From the NCBI GenBank assembly GCA_948468985.1, contig CAOKKG010000001.1, positions 1 through 64,000 of the forward strand: a stretch of 64,000 nucleotides of DNA, given 5' to 3'. Position 1 is the first letter of the stretch; each line of letters opens with the position of its first letter. Origin of the DNA: an uncultured Eubacteriales bacterium (lineage in GTDB: Bacteria > Bacillota > Clostridia > Christensenellales > Christensenellaceae). Positions 14,819 to 23,062 of this stretch are shown here, in pieces. The notes below the pieces were generated by a model. The model saw only the letters and a program-made list of their open reading frames with translations. It searched no databases and was not told where the DNA came from. The position numbers and the translations under genes are program-made.

Positions 14819-17290
14819 TCAGACACCCAGTCTCGCTTTGCGCAGCTGTTCTGCCTTTCTGAACTTCGGGTTGCCCTCTCTGCCTTCGAGCGGGAGGAGC
14901 TTTTCGTTGATGGCATCAAGAATGTCGTCAACCTGCGGGAAGAAGTATTCGTCATACTCCGACGCCGGCGTGACCCAGTTCTGTGCACCCAGCACATAGG
15001 GAGCGGCATCCAGGTAGTCAAAGCTCAACTGAGAAATGTTGGACGCCATGTCGTTTAAGATGCTGCCTCTGGTGCAGGCTTCGCTGACGAGCAGGATGCG
15101 GCCGGTCTTCTCCACCGACTTGCAGACGGGCTCATAGTTGAACGGTACCACGCTTCTCGCGTCGATAACTTCCGCGGAAACGCCATACTTTTCTTCCAAA
15201 ATCTTCGCGGCATCCAGCGCCTTGTACAGGGACGGCCCGATCGTGAGGATCGTGACATCTTCGCCTGCCTTGCGCAGCGCCGGTTCGCCAAACGGAACTT
15301 CATAATAGCCTTCCGGCACGCCCTCTTCATGGAACATTTCGGGCTTGTCATAGAAGTTCTGGCTCTCAAAGAACACGACCGGATCCGTTCCGGACAGAGC
15401 CGCGTTCATCATGCCCTTGGCGTCATACGGCGTTACCGGGTAAACGACCTTAAGGCCCGGGATATGCGCGCACAGTGCCGTCCACTCCTGCGAGTGCTGC
15501 GCACCATACTTGCAGCCGACCGCAACGCGCAGAACCACCGGCATCTTCAGGATGCCGCCGGACATTGCCTGCCACTTCGCCATCTGGTTGAAGATCTCAT
15601 CGCCGCAGCGGCCGATAAAGTCGCCGTACATGAGCTCTACAACCGCTCTGCCGCCGCACACGCCATAGCCGACTGCGGAACCGACGATCGCCGCTTCGGA
15701 AATCGGGGAGTTGAACAGTCTGTGGCGCGGCACAGAATCGACCATGTTGCGGGAAACAGCGAACGCACCACCCCAGTACGCAACATCTTCGCCGTACATG
15801 ACGAGCGAACGGTCGACATAGAACTTATCGAAAATCGCCTCAAAGATACCGTCGCGGATGCCGTAGCACTTGATCTTCGGCACTTCCTTGCCGTTCTTCA
15901 TATAGAAACGCTCTCTGGTCTTGAGCTGCTTCACTCTGGGGTTGTCTTCCTTCGCCGTCAGCATGTCATCCACAGGCGCGTCGCTCATGGATTCGATGTG
16001 CTGGTTGGAGAACATCAGATCCTCTACGAAATGCGGGTTCTTTTCCATGTCCGCATAGGGCGTGAGAGTCTTGTCGGAAGCAACCTTGAACACGGCCAGG
16101 TTTCTCTCGATGACCTTGGCTTCGAGATCCTTGATCTCCTTTTCCGTGCAGACGCCAGCTTCGATCAGCTTCGCCGCATAGTGCGGAATCGCGTCCTGAT
16201 CTTTCCAGGCCTGGATCTCTTCTTCGGTTCTGTAGGCGTTGACATCGGACGGGGAGTGACCGCCGAAACGATAGGTCACGACATCCAGCATGACCGGGCC
16301 GTCTTCCAGCGCCTGCGGGATCTTTCTCTCATACGCGTCGATCACGGCCAACACATTGAAGCCGTCAACGCGCTCTACATGCAGCTGCGTGGGGGAAACG
16401 CCTGCCGCGAAACGGGCGATCATGTCATACGCCATCGTCTCGCCTCTGGTCTGGCCGCCCATGCCGTAGTGGTTGGTTGCAAAGTTAAAGATGATCGGGA
16501 GACCGCCCTTGTTGTAGCCCTCTTCCCAGAGGTACTTATACTGGTCCATCGCAGAGAAGTTGATACCTTCCCACACAGGGCCGCAGCCGAGCGAACCGTC
16601 ACCCAAGTTTGCGATTGCGACACCCGGCTTCTGGTTGACCTTCTTATACAGTGCAGCACCGGCCGCTACGCAGGCGGAACCGCCGACGATTGCGTTATTC
16701 GGGTAAATACCAAACGGCTGGAAGAACGCGTGCATGGAACCACCCAAACCGCGCAGGAAGCCTGCCTCACGGGCAAAGATTTCCGCCATTGCGCTGTACA
16801 GGAAGAACTTTCTTGCCAGGTCCTTCGTGTCGGTGTATTCGATGTGTTCCTTGACGAACTGATAGATGTGGCCGCCCAGGAAGTTTTCCATGATCTTGAC
16901 AAGTTCTTCGTCCGAGAGCTTGTGGATCGCGGAAAAGCCCTTTGCGATGATCTCGTTGTGGCTTCTGTGGCTGCCGAAGGTGAAGTCGTTGATGGTCAGG
17001 TGATATGCTTCACCGACTGCGACCGCTTCCTGACCGGTGGACAAGTGCGCCGGCCCCTTGTAGCTGCAGGGGATACCGGAATATTCGCTCTTGGTCTTGA
17101 TGTCGTTGAGCATCAATTCGAAAGTACGGATGGAGAACATGTCCTCATAAATCCGGAGGAAGTCTTCCTTCGTGTACTTTGCCTTTTCCTCTTCGATCGT
17201 CTTGTTGTACTGGTTGACCGGGATATCTGTGAATTTGATATATCCGGGCGCCCGCATCTCATTGGGATCTACAAAAATAGATTTTGGCAT
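14819..17290 (-). CDS. 2-oxoacid dehydrogenase E1 component, fused alpha and beta subunits
   Basis: An 823-residue thiamine-diphosphate enzyme in which the E1 alpha part (about 1-440) and the E1 beta part (about 470-823) are one chain. The alpha part holds [26 protein letters not shown] and the TPP motif [16 protein letters not shown] near residue 227. The beta part holds [34 protein letters not shown] and GAQHSQEW. It decarboxylates a 2-oxoacid (pyruvate or acetoin-type substrate) and passes the acyl group to E2, encoded just upstream (39-bp gap). Most bacteria encode E1 alpha and beta separately. The substrate is not visible; the beta part and the E2/E3 partners are of pyruvate/acetoin type. 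Confidence 0.9.
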   Translation of the reverse strand: MPKSIFVDPNEMRAPGYIKFTDIPVNQYNKTIEEEKAKYTKEDFLRIYEDMFSIRTFELMLNDIKTKSEYSGIPCSYKGPAHLSTGQEAVAVGEAYHLTINDFTFGSHRSHNEIIAKGFSAIHKLSDEELVKIMENFLGGHIYQFVKEHIEYTDTKDLARKFFLYSAMAEIFAREAGFLRGLGGSMHAFFQPFGIYPNNAIVGGSACVAAGAALYKKVNQKPGVAIANLGDGSLGCGPVWEGINFSAMDQYKYLWEEGYNKGGLPIIFNFATNHYGMGGQTRGETMAYDMIARFAAGVSPTQLHVERVDGFNVLAVIDAYERKIPQALEDGPVMLDVVTYRFGGHSPSDVNAYRTEEEIQAWKDQDAIPHYAAKLIEAGVCTEKEIKDLEAKVIERNLAVFKVASDKTLTPYADMEKNPHFVEDLMFSNQHIESMSDAPVDDMLTAKEDNPRVKQLKTRERFYMKNGKEVPKIKCYGIRDGIFEAIFDKFYVDRSLVMYGEDVAYWGGAFAVSRNMVDSVPRHRLFNSPISEAAIVGSAVGYGVCGGRAVVELMYGDFIGRCGDEIFNQMAKWQAMSGGILKMPVVLRVAVGCKYGAQHSQEWTALCAHIPGLKVVYPVTPYDAKGMMNAALSGTDPVVFFESQNFYDKPEMFHEEGVPEGYYEVPFGEPALRKAGEDVTILTIGPSLYKALDAAKILEEKYGVSAEVIDARSVVPFNYEPVCKSVEKTGRILLVSEACTRGSILNDMASNISQLSFDYLDAAPYVLGAQNWVTPASEYDEYFFPQVDDILDAINEKLLPLEGREGNPKFRKAEQLRKARLGV

Positions 17291-17329
17291 GATATTACCT
17301 CTCTAAAGAATTTAGTGATCTTCCAAACT

Positions 17330-18931
17330 TTATTTCATCTGCATCATGTCGAAGTTTTCCAGATAAGCGACGAGCGCCTTTAAGAACTTCGCACCGTCCG
17401 CACCATCCATCGCGCCGTGGTCGAGTGTCAGCGACAGACCCATTGCCGGGTATGTGCTGCCGTCCTTGCGGAGCTTATAGGAGATGGTGTCGACGCCCAA
17501 GATGCCCGTCTGCGGCGGGTTGATGACCGGCGTGAAGCTTTCGATGCCGAACGAACCCAGGTTGCTAACCGTAAAGGTCGCCTGCCGCGCGTTATCCGCA
17601 GGCAGCTTGCCGTCCTTCGTGATTGCGATGAGGGACTTCAACTCCTTGGAGAGCTTGAGCAACGACATATCCGAAGCACCAATCACTGCCGGCACGAGCA
17701 ACCCGCGCGGGGTGTCGACCGCCACGCCAATGTTCGCCTTTTCAAATACGCGCAGTGTGTCGCCGTTTAAGTGTGCATTGAGCATCGGGAAATCCAGGAT
17801 AACCTTAGCCACGGCGTGCACCAGCATGTCGTTCAGGGTGATGCCTGCGAATTCCTCGTTGTTCTTGAACTTCTTGCGCAGGTCCATGATGACCGTCGCG
17901 TCAAAGCTCGTATTGAGCGTGAGCTGCGGGATCCCCTGCAGGGAAGCCGTCATGCTCTTCTTGATGTACTTCCGGACGCTATTGAGCGGCTTATCCTCAT
18001 AGCCGACCGATGCCGCTGCGGGCGCTTCCGCCGCTGCCGGTGCAGCCTTTTCGACCGCTGCGGGCGCAGCTGCCTTCTTGGGCGCCGTCGCCGCATATGC
18101 TTCTACATCTCTGCCGATAATTCTGCCCTCAGGGCCGGTCGGCGTGATGGTGGAGAAATCGTCCACTCCGAGGCGTTTTGCAAAGGTCTTGGCTCTCGGG
18201 GAGACCGGCGCATTCGCGGACGCCGCACCCGTCGCCGCCGCGGGCTTTGCCGCCTTGGCTGCCGCCGGAGCCGTTGCCGCTGCTGCCGCAGGCGCTTCCG
18301 CCGCCGCAGGCGCCGCGCCGGGGCGCACATACTTGGTGCCGGGCTTGCCGATTGCACAAACCGGCTCCAGACAGGGAACTACATCGCCGTCTTCAAAGAA
18401 AGTAGCCAGCAGTTCGCCTTCGAATTCCGATTCCTGGTCGATGGAGGTCTTGTCCGTTTCATAGGAGAACAACACATCGCCCTTCGCGACCATATCGCCC
18501 ACATGCTTATGCCACTCGGTCAGGATGCAATCCTCAACCGTGATGCCGATCTTCGGCATGATGACGATGTCGACATCCGGGTTGGCTTCTGCCGCCGGTG
18601 CCGCCACAGGAGCCGCTTCTGCCGGAGCTTCCGCCGCCGGTGCCTGTACAGGCGCCGCTTCCGCCGCTGCCGGAGCACCCTCGACCTTTTCACCGGGTTC
18701 GCCGATCGCACAAACCGGTTCCAGACAGGGAACTACATCGCCCTCTTCATAGAAGGTGGCCAGCAAGGTGCCTTCAAATTCGGACTCCTGGTCGATGGAA
18801 GTCTTGTCCGTCTCATACGAGAACAGGATATCTCCCTTGGCGACTGTATCCCCGACCTTTTTGTGCCAGGTCGTCAGGATGCAATCTTCGACTGTTATAC
18901 CGATCTTAGGCATGATAACAGTATTTGCCAT
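17330..18931 (-). CDS. Dihydrolipoamide acyltransferase (E2) with two lipoyl domains
   Basis: A 533-residue E2 core. Two near-identical lipoyl domains (about 1-75 and 115-190) each carry the lipoylation motif ETDKTSID (Lys43 in the first). Ala/Pro-rich hinges separate them. A subunit-binding domain follows (VSPRAKTFAKRLGVDDFSTI, ~240-280), then the catalytic acyltransferase domain to the C-terminus, ending with the active-site DHGAMDG. Usual E2 proteins have DHRxxDG; Arg is replaced by Gly here. GGAGG lies 5 bases before the ATG. First gene of the E2-E1 operon, divergent from lpd. It transfers acyl groups to CoA. Confidence 0.92.
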   Translation of the reverse strand: MANTVIMPKIGITVEDCILTTWHKKVGDTVAKGDILFSYETDKTSIDQESEFEGTLLATFYEEGDVVPCLEPVCAIGEPGEKVEGAPAAAEAAPVQAPAAEAPAEAAPVAAPAAEANPDVDIVIMPKIGITVEDCILTEWHKHVGDMVAKGDVLFSYETDKTSIDQESEFEGELLATFFEDGDVVPCLEPVCAIGKPGTKYVRPGAAPAAAEAPAAAAATAPAAAKAAKPAAATGAASANAPVSPRAKTFAKRLGVDDFSTITPTGPEGRIIGRDVEAYAATAPKKAAAPAAVEKAAPAAAEAPAAASVGYEDKPLNSVRKYIKKSMTASLQGIPQLTLNTSFDATVIMDLRKKFKNNEEFAGITLNDMLVHAVAKVILDFPMLNAHLNGDTLRVFEKANIGVAVDTPRGLLVPAVIGASDMSLLKLSKELKSLIAITKDGKLPADNARQATFTVSNLGSFGIESFTPVINPPQTGILGVDTISYKLRKDGSTYPAMGLSLTLDHGAMDGADGAKFLKALVAYLENFDMMQMK

Positions 18932-18980
18932 AATACCTCCAAAATGATTAAGAAGTTTCCTTCTTATTGGTTTCCTTCCC

Positions 18981-18998
18981 GGGTAGGCAAACCTACCC
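18981..18998. promoter_or_regulatory. Perfect inverted repeat in the E2-E1 leader
   Basis: GGGTAGG-CAAA-CCTACCC, 7-bp perfect arms, just downstream of the E2 promoter. It could be a repressor operator or an RNA hairpin; there is no T-run, so it is not a terminator. Confidence 0.55.
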
Positions 18999-19015
18999 AT
19001 ACACTTTCAATATAG

Positions 19016-19044
19016 ATTCTAGCGCTTGAACGCGCAATTGTCAA
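19016..19044 (-). promoter_or_regulatory. Promoter of the E2-E1 operon
   Basis: TTGACA, 17-bp spacer, TAGAAT on the minus strand. Confidence 0.8.
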
Positions 19045-19115
19045 TGCGCCAATGCATTCCTTTCGGGAATCCATCCCATTTTCCCCGTTCCCGACCGCGT
19101 TTTCCGAAGCGGATA

Positions 19116-19144
19116 TTGACAAACGCCGAAAATTCTCCTAACAT
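19116..19144 (+). promoter_or_regulatory. Promoter of the dihydrolipoamide dehydrogenase gene
   Basis: TTGACA, 17-bp spacer, TAACAT, with an 80-bp leader before the ATG. Confidence 0.75.
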
Positions 19145-19224
19145 TATGGTGTAGCGTTATGCAAGCCAGGCTCATATTGGCCTGAATATATCTACGATTA
19201 TTTATCGGCATAAGGAGTTTCATC

Positions 19225-20628
19225 ATGGAAAATCGTTATGATGTTGCCGTGCTGGGCGCCGGCCCCGGCGGATACGAGACCGCCATTCGCTGCGCACAGT
19301 ATGGCCTGAAGACGGCACTGATCGAAAAGGACAAGCTGGGCGGCACCTGCTTAAACCGCGGCTGCATCCCCACGAAGGCTCTGCTGCACGGTGCGGAAGT
19401 GTATCAGCAGGCAAAGGAAGCCTCGAAGTTCGGCGTGAATGTGGGCGCAGTTTCCTATGATTACGCCAAGATTGCGGCGCACAAGGATAAAGTCGTAAGC
19501 AAGCTGGTCGGCGGGATCGGCGCGATGGAAAAGGCGCACGACGTCGATGTCATGAACGGCTTCGGCAAGCTGGTCGACAAGAACACCATCGATGTCGAGG
19601 GCAAGACGGTTGTCGCCGACAAGATCATCCTCGCGATGGGCTCCACGCCTTCCCGCCCGCCGATCCCCGGCCTGGACGGCAAGAATGTCGTAACGAGCGA
19701 CGATGTCCTCGCGATGACTGAACTCCCCGAGAGCTTCGTCATCATCGGCGGCGGCGTCATCGGTATGGAATTCGCCACGCTGTTCGCGACGCTCGGCAAG
19801 AAGGTCACCGTTGTGGAAATGATGCCGTTCGTCATCCCTGGCATCGAGGAAGAAATCCGTTCCGCACTCGTCCGCAACCTCAAGAAGAGTGGCGTCAATA
19901 TCATTACGAGCGCGAAGGTCACCTCCATCGAAGGCGGCGACACCGTCAAAGTCAACTATGAGCTGGACGGCGCAGCCAAGGTCGCGGAAGGCGGCTGCTG
20001 CATCGTCAGCGTCGGCAGATCGCCCATGACGGCGAACTGCGGCCTGGAAGAAGTCGGCATCAAGTTCGCGGAAAGAAACGGCCGCCCGACCCGGTATATC
20101 CAGATCGACGACTGCTGTGAGACGAATGTCAAGAACATCTACGCCATCGGCGACATCACCCCGAAGATTCAGCTGGCCCATGTTGCTTCCGCACAGGGTA
20201 TGGTCGCGGCGGCGAACTGCGCCGGTAAGACGGCTACCATGTCCTATGATGTCGTCCCGGCCTGCCTGTACACCTCTCCGGAGATTGCCTATGTCGGTCT
20301 TACCGAAGCCAAGGCCAAGGAAGCGGGTTATGAAGTCGTGACCGGTTCCTTCAATGTGGCCGCGAACGGCCGTGCGATGGTCATGGGCGAAAACAACGGC
20401 GTTGTCAAGCTCATCACGCAGAAGACGACCGGCAAGTTGCTGGGCGCACAGATTTATGCGCCGAGAGCGACGGACATGATTGGCGAAATCGCCGTTGTCA
20501 TGAAGAGGGGCGGCACCTTTGAGGATATTTCCGAGACGATCCACCCGCATCCGACCGTCTGCGAGACGCTGATGGAAGCGGCGCACGATGTGGAAGGTCT
20601 GTCCTGCAACGCGATGCCCAAGAAATAA
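19225..20628 (+). CDS. lpdA: Dihydrolipoamide dehydrogenase (E3)
   Basis: A 467-residue FAD/NAD flavoprotein. FAD site GAGPGGYETA (11-20), redox disulfide GGTCLNRGC (Cys42, Cys47), NAD site IIGGGVIGMEFA, second FAD motif NIYAIGDITPK, and the C-terminal catalytic HPHPTVCE. No lipoyl domain is fused to it. It reoxidises dihydrolipoyl E2 and makes NADH, acting with the divergently transcribed E2 and fused E1. AAGGAG ribosome site 9 bases before the ATG. Confidence 0.96.
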   Translation: MENRYDVAVLGAGPGGYETAIRCAQYGLKTALIEKDKLGGTCLNRGCIPTKALLHGAEVYQQAKEASKFGVNVGAVSYDYAKIAAHKDKVVSKLVGGIGAMEKAHDVDVMNGFGKLVDKNTIDVEGKTVVADKIILAMGSTPSRPPIPGLDGKNVVTSDDVLAMTELPESFVIIGGGVIGMEFATLFATLGKKVTVVEMMPFVIPGIEEEIRSALVRNLKKSGVNIITSAKVTSIEGGDTVKVNYELDGAAKVAEGGCCIVSVGRSPMTANCGLEEVGIKFAERNGRPTRYIQIDDCCETNVKNIYAIGDITPKIQLAHVASAQGMVAAANCAGKTATMSYDVVPACLYTSPEIAYVGLTEAKAKEAGYEVVTGSFNVAANGRAMVMGENNGVVKLITQKTTGKLLGAQIYAPRATDMIGEIAVVMKRGGTFEDISETIHPHPTVCETLMEAAHDVEGLSCNAMPKK

Positions 20629-20640
20629 GCTCTGTAATTG

Positions 20641-20671
20641 AAAAGAGACTGCCCAAGGCAGTCTCTTTTTT
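20641..20671 (+). terminator. lpdA terminator
   Basis: AAAAGAGACTGCC/GGCAGTCTCTTTT palindrome with a T-run; may also serve the opposing GNAT gene. Confidence 0.88.
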
Positions 20672-20684
20672 ATGCGTTTGCATA

Positions 20685-21239
20685 TTACCGAATGTAGTCG
20701 AGCCGCCGCTCCATCACGAGAGCATCTGTGTAGCCCTGCGGCAACTTATAACCCTGTTCCCGCACCAGGCGGGTAGAAAAGCCACGCTGCCGGTACAGCG
20801 CCGCCGCGGCCGCATTGTCCCGCCGCAGTTCCAACTCGATCTGCTCATACTCCCATTTCGCCGCGCAATGCATGAGCTGCTGCACGAGCATCGTCCCGAT
20901 ACCGATCCGCCGGTGCCCGGGCAGGACGCTCACAGCGACTTGCCCGCGGTGCCGTTTGTGCGCATAGGGGGAAGCCGGGTACAGCACGCCGAAACCGACG
21001 ATCTGCCGGTGCATCCAGGCCAGGAGCAGGATCCGGCGCTCCTCCTCCGCAAATTGTTGCAGGATCCGGCGCGTTTGGTAGACATCCGGCACCTCCCCAA
21101 CCAGCAACTCCTGTGGTTCATCTTCCTGTACGGCCTGCCGAAAATACAGCGCCAGCTTGCGGGAATCCTCTGCCTCTCCACTGCGCATGTAGCACGATTT
21201 CCCATTGTTCAAAATCAGTTTCCGGTCGTGTAAAATCAT
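20685..21239 (-). CDS. GNAT family N-acetyltransferase
   Basis: A 184-residue acetyltransferase. The acetyl-CoA binding motif A is VSVLPGHRRIGIGTMLVQQL, followed by NAAAAALYRQRGF (motif B). N-terminal ~60 residues are variable; the substrate is unknown. ATG chosen with GGGAGTGGGAG upstream; a GTG 9 bp earlier is possible. A promoter-like TGCTATACT (extended -10) lies about 200 bp upstream at 21442-21447, leaving a long leader with a coding-like frame (separate entry). Confidence 0.85.
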   Translation of the reverse strand: MILHDRKLILNNGKSCYMRSGEAEDSRKLALYFRQAVQEDEPQELLVGEVPDVYQTRRILQQFAEEERRILLLAWMHRQIVGFGVLYPASPYAHKRHRGQVAVSVLPGHRRIGIGTMLVQQLMHCAAKWEYEQIELELRRDNAAAAALYRQRGFSTRLVREQGYKLPQGYTDALVMERRLDYIR

Positions 21240-21263
21240 CGCTCCCACTCCCTCCCCTCTTCC

Positions 21264-21428
21264 CTATTGCATAGATCGCAACATCGCAAAGGTTTCCATC
21301 CCAGGGAAACAATGGACGACATCGATCGTGCCGATCAGCCTTCCGCTCAATCGTCCCTCAATCCCCCAGCGGCAGCAGTCCTCCCGCGCATAGTCCTCTT
21401 CTCACATTTGAAGGAAGATCCGCGTCAC
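21264..21428 (-). other. Coding-like short frame with an in-frame UGA upstream of the GNAT gene
   Basis: Within the 320-bp gap 21240-21560. AAGGAGG (21434-21428) and an extended -10 box sit just upstream. A GTG-initiated frame would give seven codons, ATG, then UGA, then 45 codons of protein-like sequence (EEDYAREDCCRWGIEG, TIDVVHCFPGMETFAM) ending in TAG 25 bp before the GNAT ATG. GTG overlaps the ribosome site, so initiation is doubtful. A decayed gene, a recoded ORF and chance all remain possible. Nothing else is seen in this gap apart from the flavodoxin terminator. Confidence 0.25.
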
Positions 21429-21513
21429 CTCCTTCAGGCTAAGTATAGCATACCTCCTGCAAAAAAAATACCCGGTTTTCCGCTTTCTGCCGCAGAAAAT
21501 CTGCTTTTCTCTA

Positions 21514-21549
21514 CAAAAAAACGACCGGAAGAATCCTCCCAGCCGTTTT
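21514..21549 (-). terminator. Terminator after flavodoxin
   Basis: Minus strand: AACGGCTGG, loop, CCGGTCGTT, then T7, 12 bp past the flavodoxin stop. Confidence 0.7.
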
Positions 21550-21560
21550 CTGTATATAAT

Positions 21561-21986
21561 TTATTCCGCGAGGGACTTTCCAAGCTCCATGCAAGCGATC
21601 TCCGCCTCCGCATCTGGCGCTTCATTACAGATTGCGAATTCGCAGGCCAGCACCGCGCCGTCCGCCAGGCACTGTTCTTCCCAATTGCGCATCCATTCGC
21701 CGTCGCCCCAGCCATAGGAGCCGAATAGGGCGATTTTCTTGCCCGCCAACTTTGCTTCGCATTCGCGGAACATCGGCTCGAATTCGCTTTCCTCCAGCTG
21801 CTCTGCACCCATCGAGGGGCAACCAAAGGCGATTGCATCAAAATGATCCATCTGATCCGCGGAGAATTCCGTCGCCGTGAAAACGCTGACTTCTGCGCCG
21901 GCGTCCTTCGCGCCCACCGCCACCTTTTCGGCCATCTGTTCGGTGTTGCCTGTGCCGCTCCAATATACTACAGCTACCTTACTCAT
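21561..21986 (-). CDS. Flavodoxin
   Basis: A 141-residue FMN-binding electron carrier. The phosphate loop is WSGTGNTEQMA (9-19), the 50s loop GCPSMGAEQLEE and the 90s loop GSYGWGDGEWM. Flavodoxins replace ferredoxin when iron is scarce. It lies 37 bp downstream of the DUF3793 gene in the same direction, under a promoter with two sites matching those of feo, so iron control is likely. GAGG ribosome site. Confidence 0.95.
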   Translation of the reverse strand: MSKVAVVYWSGTGNTEQMAEKVAVGAKDAGAEVSVFTATEFSADQMDHFDAIAFGCPSMGAEQLEESEFEPMFRECEAKLAGKKIALFGSYGWGDGEWMRNWEEQCLADGAVLACEFAICNEAPDAEAEIACMELGKSLAE

Positions 21987-22023
21987 ACTAGAAACCTCAT
22001 TTCTTATCCATTTATATTGTTTT

Positions 22024-22569
22024 TCAGGCCGCTACGGTGAGCTGCCCGACATTCATTCCTTTTTCCCACAAACGCAGATACAGATCCGTGCATTTGCGGA
22101 ATTTGTCAAACATCTTCTGCGCGACCCCCGCGTCACCATAGACTTTCCAATAGCCAGCACAGCGGCAATTCCGTCCCTTATGGCGGATGAATCCGCGCAC
22201 ATCCTCCAGCGGATAGCCAAGAAAGATGCCGATCTCATGCGGAAAGCCACCTTCCTCGCGCATCCGCGCCGCCAGATGTTCGAGCCTTTCCTCCAACGAC
22301 GCCGCCGGGTATCCCTGCCCCGTCAAAAAGGCATCTACCTCCGGCCGCATGAGGTACGCTTCGAGCTGCGACGGCCGGTATAGGTAGAGCAGTGCGCCAT
22401 CCGCCATTTCCTGCAAAACACGAAGGCGAAGCCCTTTGGGGAGGAGCTCTTCCTCCAAAACTCGCGCCTTTGCCCGCAATTCCGCGCCGTTTCCGAAACA
22501 GCGGAACAGGTTCGCCGGCTTTAGGGAGGCAAGGGTCGGCGCACAGTGCCGTATCAGATACTTTTCCAA
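22024..22569 (-). CDS. DUF3793 family protein, TTG start
   Basis: A 181-residue soluble protein of the uncharacterised DUF3793 family. N-terminal HCAPTLASLKPANLF, central YLYRPSQLEAYL, and the segment GFPHEIGIFLGYPLEDVRGFI..GYWKVYGD typical of the family. Start is TTG with GGAGGAG 7 bases upstream, and no better ATG exists nearby. It heads an operon with flavodoxin. The family often sits with flavodoxins and metal-uptake genes, suggesting a role in metal or haem homeostasis, but no biochemical role is known to me. Confidence 0.85.
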   Translation of the reverse strand: MEKYLIRHCAPTLASLKPANLFRCFGNGAELRAKARVLEEELLPKGLRLRVLQEMADGALLYLYRPSQLEAYLMRPEVDAFLTGQGYPAASLEERLEHLAARMREEGGFPHEIGIFLGYPLEDVRGFIRHKGRNCRCAGYWKVYGDAGVAQKMFDKFRKCTDLYLRLWEKGMNVGQLTVAA

Positions 22570-22584
22570 GTTTGTTCTCCTCCA

Positions 22585-22616
22585 CTCCCGTGGTTAGCAA
22601 TGGCTAATCACGGGAG
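22585..22616. promoter_or_regulatory. Extended palindrome with DtxR-type core, DUF3793 leader
   Basis: Core TTAGC-AATG-GCTAA (22594-22607) inside a longer inverted repeat with outer arms CTCCCGTG/CACGGGAG. It could act as an operator on DNA and a hairpin in RNA, 15 bp upstream of the TTG start and just before its ribosome site. Confidence 0.6.
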
Positions 22617-22651
22617 CGAGACTTTCTATTTTTTGTAGAGAAGAAAACATA

Positions 22652-22671
22652 TAGTTAGCTGTTGCTAACTA
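22652..22671. promoter_or_regulatory. DtxR-type operator candidate over the DUF3793 transcription start
   Basis: TAGTTAGC-TGTT-GCTAACTA, 8-bp perfect arms, starting 5 bp downstream of the -10 box. The geometry matches the feo promoter. Confidence 0.72.
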
Positions 22672-22676
22672 AGAAA

Positions 22677-22705
22677 ATCATATCGCACTCCTCTCCTTCT
22701 GTCAA
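22677..22705 (-). promoter_or_regulatory. DUF3793-flavodoxin promoter
   Basis: TTGACA, 17-bp spacer, TATGAT on the minus strand. Confidence 0.78.
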
Positions 22706-23018
22706 TACTATTTTCGCAGATCTTGCAATTCTTTTGTGCAATTTTCCACCCAGCAAAGGTCGACCTCCCCCGGGATTTTATCGCAACCTTCGTGGGATGC
22801 GCTCTGCTAAATGGGAAATGTCCTGTTGCTTTTTCCTGCCTCTCTCTTTCCTACTGTCCTGCAAAGCTATATGCCCTTTCCCACCTCCGCATCCTCCCTT
22901 TTGCCCGCGCTCTCTGCGCAATATCTTTTGGTTTCCGCCACTGCCCAGCGTTTTCTCGAGGTTCTCGCTCCACCCACGGCCACTTGCATAACCGTACATC
23001 TTTCCGCTTTCCCGCGCA
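22706..23018. other. Intergenic stretch with no recognisable gene
   Basis: About 310 bp, pyrimidine-rich on the plus strand. Open frames here lack ribosome sites and look like composition artefacts. No RNA motif was recognised. Confidence 0.5.
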
Positions 23019-23052
23019 CAAAAAACGCAGCCCGCATGGGGCTGCGTTTTCG
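23019..23052 (-). terminator. gpmI operon terminator
   Basis: AAAACGCAGCCC / GGGGCTGCGTTTT hairpin with runs on both sides, 10 bp past the gpmI stop. Confidence 0.88.
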
Positions 23053-23062
23053 TTTATATTGC

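Noticed and set aside
15329-17383. 684-codon open frame on the plus strand opposite the fused E1 gene
   Set aside because: Arises from codon bias of a GC-rich gene read antisense. No ribosome site, no recognisable domain, and the minus strand encodes a clear enzyme.
17571-17580. GTTGCTAACC as another DtxR-type site inside the E2 gene
   Set aside because: Only one half-site matches (no TTAGC on the other side) and it lies inside coding sequence.
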